From an uncultured Eubacteriales bacterium (GTDB lineage Bacteria; Bacillota; Clostridia; Oscillospirales; Oscillospiraceae), in assembly GCA_900544705.1 (NCBI GenBank), contig UQWH01000002.1, forward strand, positions 15,564-79,563: DNA of 64,000 nucleotides, given 5' to 3'. The notes below the pieces were generated by a model. That model ran no database searches and was not told where the DNA came from. It saw only the letters and a list, made by a program, of their open reading frames with translations. Positions 50,356 to 57,014 of the stretch are shown here, piece by piece. Made by a program: the position numbers and the translations under genes. Each line of letters starts with the position of its first letter. Position 1 is the stretch's first letter.

Positions 50356-50736
50356 ATGGAAGAAGAACTGATCTCCAAAAAGGAGCTTCTGAACAAGTAC
50401 GGGATCTCCTATGGCGCGCTGTACCGCTGGAAGCGGATGGGACTGATCCCGGAGGACTGGTTCCTGCGCCGCTCGACTTCGACCGGGCAGGAAACGTTTT
50501 TCTACCGGCAGCAGATCTGCCCGCGCATGGAGCTGATCCTGTCGCGCTCGGACAGTCTGGATCGTCTGGCGCAGGAGTTGCACCCGGTGCAGGAGGAAAG
50601 ACCTGTACGGCGGCTGGTCGTGGAGGATCGCTACAGCACCCGCAGCTTCCGCATGGAGGAATTGCAGCACGTAAAAGTAACGGAGGGCGAACGGGAAGTC
50701 GACCTCCTGACGTATCTGAAAGGAGTAGAATTATGA
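50356..50736 (+). CDS. YhbD-like MerR-type regulator (DUF4004)
   Basis: 126 residues. The N terminus (LISKKELLNKYGISYGALYRWKRMGLIPEDWFLRRST) is a MerR-like winged helix with the YhbD-family extension; the remainder is mostly helical. In Bacillus subtilis yhbD lies beside the bactofilin genes yhbE and yhbF, as here. It probably binds the twin palindromes in its own promoter. Strong Shine-Dalgarno (GGAAGGAGG). Confidence 0.85.
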   Translation: MEEELISKKELLNKYGISYGALYRWKRMGLIPEDWFLRRSTSTGQETFFYRQQICPRMELILSRSDSLDRLAQELHPVQEERPVRRLVVEDRYSTRSFRMEELQHVKVTEGEREVDLLTYLKGVEL

Positions 50737-51485
50737 AACAGGATTATCATTGCTCCGGTTCCGGCGCAATCACCGGCGGAGAATATGGCGAAATCAGGGT
50801 CAGCGGCGACGCAAAAATAACCGGAGATGTGCAGTGCGACCGTCTCCACGTGTCCGGCGGCGTCAAAGCGGCAAACGACCTGAACTGCGGTGAGATGCAC
50901 GTTTCCGGCAGTTTGAAGGTCGAAGGACGGCTTTCAGCGGAAACGGCGAAAATCTCCGGCGGCGTCAAAGCGGAACACGGGATTGCCGTTTCCGGGAAGC
51001 TGTCGCTCTCCGGCAGCCTCAAAACGGAAGGGAACGCCGAGCTGGGCGAGGCCGGTATCTCCGGCGGCGCGACGGTAGAAGGAAAGATCAATGCGAAGGA
51101 CCTCCGGGTATCGGGCGGACTGAAATGCGGCAGTGATGTATCGGCCGAGCACTTTGCCGCCAGCGGTAAGGTTGAGATTCCCGGCCTGCTAAATGCGGAA
51201 ACGATAGAGCTTTCCGCTTCCGGGCGCTCTGAGATCGGGGACATCGGCTGCGGCAGCCTGACGGTTCGGAAAGAGCGGAATGTATTCTTCTTCGGCGATG
51301 CAAAGCCCGGTCTGACGGTCAGAAGCATTGAGGGGGATACGATCTGGCTGGAAAACACTGCGGCAGAGATCGTCCGCGGCAAGAACGTGACAGTCGGCAA
51401 GCATTGTAAGATCGGCCGCGTGGAGTATTCCGAAACGCTGAATCTCGTTGACGGCGGCAAAGTGGAAGAGCAGGTAAGAGGCTGA
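50733..51485 (+). CDS. Bactofilin-like polymer-forming protein (YhbE/YhbF type)
   Basis: 250 residues built from repeating six-residue-like beta-helix turns (ISGGVKAEHGIAVSGKLSLSG and variants with G/S-G every 17-20 residues), the right-handed beta-helix expected of bactofilins, which polymerise into cytoskeletal filaments. The last 60 residues (NVFFFGDAKPGLTVRSIEGDTIWLEN) differ and may cap the rod. ATG overlaps the yhbD-like stop (ATGA). Length is more than double a minimal bactofilin. Confidence 0.82.
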   Translation: MKQDYHCSGSGAITGGEYGEIRVSGDAKITGDVQCDRLHVSGGVKAANDLNCGEMHVSGSLKVEGRLSAETAKISGGVKAEHGIAVSGKLSLSGSLKTEGNAELGEAGISGGATVEGKINAKDLRVSGGLKCGSDVSAEHFAASGKVEIPGLLNAETIELSASGRSEIGDIGCGSLTVRKERNVFFFGDAKPGLTVRSIEGDTIWLENTAAEIVRGKNVTVGKHCKIGRVEYSETLNLVDGGKVEEQVRG

Positions 51486-51501
51486 GCGGTATTTCCGGTC
51501 A

Positions 51502-51525
51502 GAGGCGGCGCGTAATGCGCCGCCT
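51502..51525 (+). terminator. Terminator stem after the bactofilin gene; left target copy of element B
   Basis: GAGGCGGCGC/GCGCCGCCT stem with loop GTAAT. The same 24 bases recur at 51785-51808, where they keep a T run; here the T run has been replaced by the element. Confidence 0.75.
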
Positions 51526-51784
51526 CTGACTGTCAAAAAACCTATCCAGCCGAAAGTTTCGGAGGGAAGAATAGTGTGAAAGGGAACCGTCACACCGAGC
51601 CGCAGCGAGGCGTTTCGGAGCGCAACCGCCGCAAAGCGGCGGCACTTAGCGCGGAGATGGGTTCCCTTTCGCGTTCAATAACCCGCCGCAGCGATCAAAA
51701 TTGCAAAATAATACTACAAATATTGATTTTGCAATTTTGTAGGCAGCTTGTCAAAAAAGTCCTTTTGGACTTTTTTGACAAGCT
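51526..51784 (+). mobile_element. Terminator-targeting MITE-like element, copy B
   Basis: 259 bases, nearly identical to copy A. Internal stems: GAAAGGGAACC (51578-51588) with 51660-51670; CCGCCGC (51626-51632) with 51636-51642; CAAAATTGCAAAAT (51696-51709) with 51726-51739; and a 19-bp terminal stem CAGCTTGTCAAAAAAGTCC (51744-51762) with 51767-51785, whose centre (AAAAAAGTCC-TTTT-GGACTTTTTT) is itself a two-way terminator. Flanked by an exact 24-base duplication of a terminator stem unrelated to that at copy A. An ORF of about 80 codons running through it is not believed to be coding. Confidence 0.75.
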
Positions 51785-51818
51785 GAGGCGGCGCGTAATG
51801 CGCCGCCTTTTGCTTTTT
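51785..51818 (+). terminator. Right target copy with T run
   Basis: Second copy of the 24-base GC stem (51785-51808) followed by TTTTGCTTTTTT. It completes the original bactofilin terminator. Confidence 0.75.
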
Positions 51819-51820
51819 TC

Positions 51821-51849
51821 TTGACTCTTTTTTTGAATTAAGGTATAAT
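51821..51849 (+). promoter_or_regulatory. Promoter of the membrane-E2-like gene
   Basis: TTGACT (51821-51826), 17 bases, TATAAT (51844-51849). Confidence 0.8.
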
Positions 51850-51897
51850 ATAATGCACGCATCCACAGAGGGATGCTGCAGAAGGAGGGGGAAATAA

Positions 51898-53343
51898 ATG
51901 ACACAAGCCGTACGATACTATGTCAGTCGGAAAAATGCCATGACATGGATCGCTGCCCTTATGTCCGTCGCGGCGGTCGCCCTGCAGATCCTCGCGCTCT
52001 GCTTCGGAGAAGCGGCGCAGATCCGCACGGTCAACATCTGGTTCCAGAAGGCCCTGCCAATCGCAGCATTGCTGCTGTTTGTGATGCAGATTCTGATCTG
52101 GGGGGACAAGAGCCTGTACCGCACCACGACGCCGGTATTCTGGGTCTGTGTATATTTTGGCCAGATCGCGCTTGATTTGCACCTGCACGGCGGCTATGCG
52201 CTGTTCGGATATATGCGCTATGTGGTCGTTTGCTGGATCCTGTATCTGGGCTATTATTTGATCTACCGGTTTATCATGACGGGGCGGATCACAAGACCTT
52301 GGGTGTTCAGCCTGATCACGCTCTTGCCACTTACGGCACTGACTTATGACTGCCTGCTGGTGTGGAATTCCATCGAGCTATGGTATCTGATGGACAAGCT
52401 CTCCAACATCTGCATGGTGAGCGCCCTCTTCCTGATGACGTTGGCCATGCGCCGCTTTATGGACGGAAAGTACCACAGGACATGGGGGGACCGTTCCGAT
52501 GGTCGCCGCGTGCGCACCATCAACGGGATGTCCGTGGTTGCAAACTATATTATGCCGAACCGCAACGGCGCATCCAATTCCATACAGGACACGGTCGAGA
52601 TTACAAATATCGAGCGCTATATCCACAAAAAGCGCAAGGAAGGCTTCGAAAATTTCGGCATTACCCATGTGTTCCTCGCGGCCTATGTCCGCTGCATTGC
52701 CAAATACCCCGGCTGCAATCGCTTCCTGTCCGGCCAGCGCGTTTACCAGCGCGACGATGACATTCAGTTCACCATGGCGATCAAAAAGGATATGAGCACG
52801 GAAGCCTCGGACACCATGATCAAGCTGCACCTGACGCAGACAGACACCTCCAAGGAGGTCTATGAGAAGTTCAACAAGGTCTATGAGGAAGTCAAGAACA
52901 CGCCGTTGGACAGCAGTTTCGACCATGTTGCCAGTCTGCTCGCCAGTCTGCCGGGGTTGCTTCTGAAGTTTGTCGTCTGGTTCTTGAAGGTCATGGACTA
53001 TTTCGGCAAGATCCCGAAGTTCCTGCTGGAGGTCAGTCCTTTCCACGCTTCTGTGATCTTCACCTCCATGGGTTCGCTGGGCATTCCGCCCATTGTACAT
53101 CATCTGTATGACTTCGGCAACCTGCCGGTCTTTGTCGCGTTCGGACGGAAGTACCGCAAGGTGGAGCTGGACCTGACCGGCAAACCCGTGACCCATCGCT
53201 ATGTTGACTTCGTTCTGAACTGCGATGAGCGAACTGTCGACGGCTTCTACTATGCGACGGTTCTGAAATACTTCCAGAAGCTCCTGCGCAATCCGGAAGT
53301 GCTCGACGAGCAGCCGGAAGAGATCAAGTGGGATATTGCATAA
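51898..53343 (+). CDS. Membrane protein fused to an E2/CAT-like acyltransferase domain
   Basis: 481 residues. The first half (about 15-195) has five or six membrane helices of no family I know. The second half (about 205-475) has the fold of the 2-oxoacid dehydrogenase E2/chloramphenicol acetyltransferase catalytic domain (RRVRTINGMSVVANYIMPNRN, HVFLAAYVRCIAKYPGCNRF, SSFDHVASLL). The active-site HxxxDG motif reads ERTVDGFYY, so the catalytic His is replaced. Stand-alone E2-like proteins occur in Clostridia, but the membrane fusion looks unusual. Role unknown; not part of a dehydrogenase operon. Confidence 0.78.
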   Translation: MTQAVRYYVSRKNAMTWIAALMSVAAVALQILALCFGEAAQIRTVNIWFQKALPIAALLLFVMQILIWGDKSLYRTTTPVFWVCVYFGQIALDLHLHGGYALFGYMRYVVVCWILYLGYYLIYRFIMTGRITRPWVFSLITLLPLTALTYDCLLVWNSIELWYLMDKLSNICMVSALFLMTLAMRRFMDGKYHRTWGDRSDGRRVRTINGMSVVANYIMPNRNGASNSIQDTVEITNIERYIHKKRKEGFENFGITHVFLAAYVRCIAKYPGCNRFLSGQRVYQRDDDIQFTMAIKKDMSTEASDTMIKLHLTQTDTSKEVYEKFNKVYEEVKNTPLDSSFDHVASLLASLPGLLLKFVVWFLKVMDYFGKIPKFLLEVSPFHASVIFTSMGSLGIPPIVHHLYDFGNLPVFVAFGRKYRKVELDLTGKPVTHRYVDFVLNCDERTVDGFYYATVLKYFQKLLRNPEVLDEQPEEIKWDIA

Positions 53344-53353
53344 AAGAAAAGCA

Positions 53354-53389
53354 GCGCTCCGGCATCGTATGGTGCCGGAGCGCGTTTTT
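53354..53389 (+). terminator. Terminator of the membrane-E2-like gene
   Basis: Eleven-base-pair stem GCGCTCCGGCA/complement (53354-53364 with 53373-53383), then GTTTTTG. Confidence 0.85.
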
Positions 53390-53393
53390 GCAC

Positions 53394-53430
53394 GCAGAAA
53401 AAAATCGCCGGGGGACTTCCCCGGCGATTT
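53394..53430 (-). terminator. Terminator of the oxaloacetate decarboxylase operon
   Basis: On the minus strand: stem AAATCGCCGGGG/complement (53402-53413 with 53419-53430) followed by a run of T residues (TTTTTTCTGC). Confidence 0.85.
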
Positions 53431-53434
53431 CGCT

Positions 53435-54859
53435 TTATTTGCCGCAATCCTCGACGTAGAGCTCGCGGACTGCATTGGGATCGGCAGCCTTCTTCGGCTC
53501 TTCGGCGGGCTTGGGATTGTTGCGGGCTTCCATGAACTTGCGCGCGACCTGCGGGAACAGGGCGTAGGAGAGCACGTCCTCTTCGCAGCGGGCGATGTCC
53601 TTGGACTCCTCGCGGTACTTCTCCAGCTCCGGCTGGAGAAGATCGGCAGGACGGCAGGTGATGACCTTGTCGTCGCCGATGCACTTATGGCGGACTTCCT
53701 CGTTGACTTCACCGGGCAGCTTGCCGTACTCGCCGCGCAGCAGACCCTTGGATTCCTTCGGAACCATCTTGTAGCGCTCACCGGCGATGACATTCATAAC
53801 TGCCTGTGTGCCGACGATCTGGCTGGTCGGGGTGACCAGCGGGGGATAGCCGAAGTCCTTGCGGACGCGCGGTACTTCTGCCAGAACCTCGTAATACTTG
53901 TCCTCTGCACCGGCCTGCTTGAGCTGACCGAGCATATTGGAAAGCATACCGCCGGGAACCTGATACATCAGGGCCTTGGTGTCGACACCCAGAACCTTGG
54001 GATCCAGGAAGCCTTCCTTCTTCAGGCGGTCGGCGACCTTGCGGAAATGCGTGGCGGCTTCGTTCAGCTTGACCAGATCAAGACCGGTGTCGCGCTCGGT
54101 GCCCTGAAGGGTGGCGACGAGGGACTCGGTGGCAGGCTGAGAGGTGCCGTTCGCGAGGGGGGACAGTGCGCAGTCTACGATGTCAACACCGGCCTGTGCA
54201 GCCATCAGGTTAACCATATCGCCGGTACCGGCGGTGTTATGGGTGTGCAGGTGGATGGGAATGGTAACATTGTCCTTTAGCTTGCGAACCAGATCATAAG
54301 CATGGAAGGGAAGCAGGAGGTTTGCCATGTCCTTAATGCAGATGGAATCTGCACCCATCTTTTCCAGCTCCTTGGCGATGTTGACAAAGTACTCGTCATT
54401 GTGGACGGGGCTGACGGTGAAGCTCAGCGCGACTTCTGCCCAGCCGCCGTATTTCTTAACGCTTTCCACGGCCTTGCGCAGGTTGCGGATGTCGTTCAGC
54501 GCGTCAAACACACGGACGACGTCGATGCCGTTTTCAATGGACTTCTGGCAGAATTCCTCGACGACATCGTCAGCATAGTGCTTGTAGCCAAGAATGTTCT
54601 GGCCGCGGAAGAGCATCTGCAGCTTCGTCTTGGGCATATGCGCCTTGAGGGTGCGCAGACGCTCCCACGGATCCTCGTTCAGGAAGCGCATGCAGACGTC
54701 GAAGGTCGCGCCGCCCCAGCACTCCAGAGACCAGTAACCCATGTTGTCCAGCAGCTCACAGGCGGGGAGCATGTCCTCAATGCGCATACGGGTCGCGGCC
54801 TGCGACTGGTGCGCGTCACGGAGGATGGTTTCCGTGATCATCAAAGGTTTCTTTTCCAT
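53435..54859 (-). CDS. oadA: Oxaloacetate decarboxylase, alpha (carboxyltransferase) subunit
   Basis: 474 residues. Transfers CO2 from oxaloacetate to biotin. N-terminal TETILRDAHQSQAATRM and the metal/biotin site region SICIKDMANLLLPF with HLHTHNTAGTG identify the pyruvate-carboxylase-type carboxyltransferase domain. The biotin domain is not fused to it, as it often is in OadA; a separate gene encodes it upstream. Last gene of a four-gene operon with a strong terminator. Confidence 0.93.
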   Translation of the reverse strand: MEKKPLMITETILRDAHQSQAATRMRIEDMLPACELLDNMGYWSLECWGGATFDVCMRFLNEDPWERLRTLKAHMPKTKLQMLFRGQNILGYKHYADDVVEEFCQKSIENGIDVVRVFDALNDIRNLRKAVESVKKYGGWAEVALSFTVSPVHNDEYFVNIAKELEKMGADSICIKDMANLLLPFHAYDLVRKLKDNVTIPIHLHTHNTAGTGDMVNLMAAQAGVDIVDCALSPLANGTSQPATESLVATLQGTERDTGLDLVKLNEAATHFRKVADRLKKEGFLDPKVLGVDTKALMYQVPGGMLSNMLGQLKQAGAEDKYYEVLAEVPRVRKDFGYPPLVTPTSQIVGTQAVMNVIAGERYKMVPKESKGLLRGEYGKLPGEVNEEVRHKCIGDDKVITCRPADLLQPELEKYREESKDIARCEEDVLSYALFPQVARKFMEARNNPKPAEEPKKAADPNAVRELYVEDCGK

Positions 54860-54877
54860 AATGAAACTACCTCCTTA

Positions 54878-56263
54878 TCAGCCGAACAGGGCAATGAACA
54901 CGCCCGCGGCAACTGCGGAGCCGATGACGCCGGCAACGTTCGGACCCATGGCGTGCATGAGCAGGAAGTTGCCCGGATCAGCGCGCTGGCCTTCCTTCTG
55001 GGAAACGCGCGCAGCCATCGGAACGGCGGAAACACCGGCGGAGCCGATGAGCGGGTTGATCTTCTTGCCTTCCGGCAGGAACAGGTTCATGAACTTGGCA
55101 AGCAGGACGCCGCCGGAAGTGCCGCCCATGAAGGCAACGACGCCGAGAGCCAGGATGCCCAGCGTGGTCGGAGCGAGGAAGGACTCGGCCTTCGCGGTGG
55201 CGCCGACGGAAACGCCAAGGAAGATGACGACGATGTTCATCAGAGCGTTCTGCGCGGTGTCGGACAGACGATCCACGACGCCGCACTCACGGAACAGGTT
55301 GCCGAGCATCAGGCAGCCGACCAGAGAGGTAGCGGACGGAACGAGCAGCGCGACGAAAGCGGTAACGGCGATCGGGAAGATGATCTTTTCCTTCTTGGAA
55401 ACGGTGCGCAGGGAATCCATGCGGATGAGGCGCTCTTTCTTGGTGGTCAGCGCGCGCATGATGGGCGGCTGGATGACCGGAACGAGGGCCATGTAGGAGT
55501 AGGCAGCGATGGCGATCGGCCCGAGGTACTCAGGCGCGAGGCGGGAGGTGACATAGATGGCCGTCGGGCCGTCCGCACCGCCGATGATGCCGATGGAAGC
55601 GGCAAGACGCTGCATGTTTTCCAGAACGGGGCCGCCGAGCTTCAGCGCCATGGCGCCGAGGAAGGCGATGAAGATGCCGAGCTGAGCGGCAGCGCCGAGC
55701 AGCAGGCTCTTGGGGTTGGCGATCAGCGGGCCGAAGTCGGTCATTGCGCCGACGCCGATGAAGATCAGGCAGGGATAAATTCCCAGCTTGACGCCGAGAT
55801 AGAGAATATCAATAAGGCCGGCTGCCTCATTGCTGCCGTTTGACAGCGTGACACCGTCCTTAATGAGATCCCAGTGGACATGGCCGCCCTCGAAGATCTC
55901 GGAGTGGAACATGCCGGCGCCGGGCAGGTTGGTCAGCAGCATGCCGAAAGCGATGGGCAGAAGCAGCAGCGGCTCGAAGCCCTTGGCGATGGCAAGATAC
56001 ATCAGAACGAAGGAGATGACGATCATGATGGCCGAACGCCAGTCGCAGTTCTTGATCATCATCGTAATGCCGGTCTGGTTAAGGAAGTTTTCCAGCGCTT
56101 CGCCGTTGGACTGAGCACCGGTCTGCGCAGTGGTCACTACGGCAGTATCGGTCGCCGGAGCCTCCTCAGCGCCCGCCCAGAGGACGAAGCTCATGCACAC
56201 CAGAAAGGCCAGGACGACCAGCGCGACCAGAGCCCGGTGCAGTTTTTTATTGTTTTTGAACAT
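54878..56263 (-). CDS. oadB: Na+-pumping decarboxylase beta subunit
   Basis: 461 residues. Membrane subunit that releases CO2 from carboxybiotin and exports Na+. Conserved segments LYLGVKLGIYPCLIFIGVGAMTDFGPL (essential Asp), GGADGPTAIYV and the C-terminal GPNVAGVIGSAVAAGVF are intact. It carries an N-terminal extension of about 65 residues with an extra membrane helix and an Ala/Thr-rich stretch that many OadB proteins lack. Eighteen bases separate it from oadA. Confidence 0.95.
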   Translation of the reverse strand: MFKNNKKLHRALVALVVLAFLVCMSFVLWAGAEEAPATDTAVVTTAQTGAQSNGEALENFLNQTGITMMIKNCDWRSAIMIVISFVLMYLAIAKGFEPLLLLPIAFGMLLTNLPGAGMFHSEIFEGGHVHWDLIKDGVTLSNGSNEAAGLIDILYLGVKLGIYPCLIFIGVGAMTDFGPLIANPKSLLLGAAAQLGIFIAFLGAMALKLGGPVLENMQRLAASIGIIGGADGPTAIYVTSRLAPEYLGPIAIAAYSYMALVPVIQPPIMRALTTKKERLIRMDSLRTVSKKEKIIFPIAVTAFVALLVPSATSLVGCLMLGNLFRECGVVDRLSDTAQNALMNIVVIFLGVSVGATAKAESFLAPTTLGILALGVVAFMGGTSGGVLLAKFMNLFLPEGKKINPLIGSAGVSAVPMAARVSQKEGQRADPGNFLLMHAMGPNVAGVIGSAVAAGVFIALFG

Positions 56264-56285
56264 AGCAGTTTCTCCCTGAATGAGA

Positions 56286-56630
56286 TTACGCGATGGTGCA
56301 CAGAAGAGCCTGAGTTTCTACAGTGTCGCCCTTGCGGACGTTGACGCCGGTGACCTTGCCGTCGCAGGGAGCCTGAATCTCGTTTTCCATCTTCATGGCT
56401 TCGAGAATGACGAGAACGTCGCCCTTCTTGACGGACTGGCCGGCAGTGACCTTGACGTCCAGAATGTTGCCGGGCATCGGGGCCTTGATCTGCGCACCGG
56501 CAGCGGGAGCGGCGGCGACGGGAGCGGGGGCAGCCTTTGCAGCGGGAGCGGCGGAAACGGCAGAAGCGTCCATTTCCTCGACTTCGATCTCATACAGAGA
56601 GCCATTCACGGTTACGCGGTACTTTTTCAT
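56286..56630 (-). CDS. Biotin carrier protein of the decarboxylase
   Basis: 114 residues: a short N-terminal segment (KYRVTVNGSLYEIEVEEMD), an Ala/Pro hinge, and a biotinyl domain with the biotin lysine in ILEAMKMENEIQAP. It shuttles carboxybiotin between the alpha and beta subunits. Equivalent to the C-terminal domain of larger OadA or to GcdC/MmdC. Confidence 0.95.
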   Translation of the reverse strand: MKKYRVTVNGSLYEIEVEEMDASAVSAAPAAKAAPAPVAAAPAAGAQIKAPMPGNILDVKVTAGQSVKKGDVLVILEAMKMENEIQAPCDGKVTGVNVRKGDTVETQALLCTIA

Positions 56631-56654
56631 GTTCTTTCACCTTTCAGAAATGTA

Positions 56655-56921
56655 TTAAAGTTTTTTGATAGAGAGAATGCGAAGCGCAGATGCGTCGGTG
56701 CCGCTGGCTTCCGCGATGGCGGCGGAAACGGCTGCGACGAACTGCGGGCGGTTGGGAATGGAGGCATCATCCAGCGCTGGAGCGGCCTTCGGAGCTTCTG
56801 CGGTTTCTTTCTTGCCAAGAGCCTTGCAGACCAGTCCGAGCAGCCAGCACAGAACGATGATGAGAATCAGCACGACAAAGACCGTGCAAAGACCCATAAC
56901 CACTACAAACCAGTTTTCCAT
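56655..56921 (-). CDS. oadG: Decarboxylase gamma-type membrane subunit
   Basis: 88 residues with one N-terminal membrane helix (VVVMGLCTVFVVLILIIVLCWLLGL) and an Ala-rich tail, as in OadG/MmdD, which anchors the complex. First gene of the operon oadG-biotin carrier-oadB-oadA; no clear promoter is seen in the 90 bases upstream, so read-through from the pseudokinase gene is possible. Confidence 0.88.
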   Translation of the reverse strand: MENWFVVVMGLCTVFVVLILIIVLCWLLGLVCKALGKKETAEAPKAAPALDDASIPNRPQFVAAVSAAIAEASGTDASALRILSIKKL

Positions 56922-56940
56922 AGTTTTCCTCCTTGCTTTC

Positions 56941-56967
56941 GGCGGCGGGCGCCGCCTTATTTTTCTA
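56941..56967 (+). other. GC palindrome with plus-strand T run
   Basis: GGCGGC/GCCGCC stem followed by TTATTTTTC on the plus strand, where no plus-strand gene ends. On the minus strand it is only a GC hairpin in the leader of oadG. It may stop antisense transcription, or be an mRNA stability or pausing site. Confidence 0.4.
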
Positions 56968-57014
56968 AAAATCTACGATCGGGGGTTCGGCCAGAGGGTA
57001 GAATTTTTACGGGG

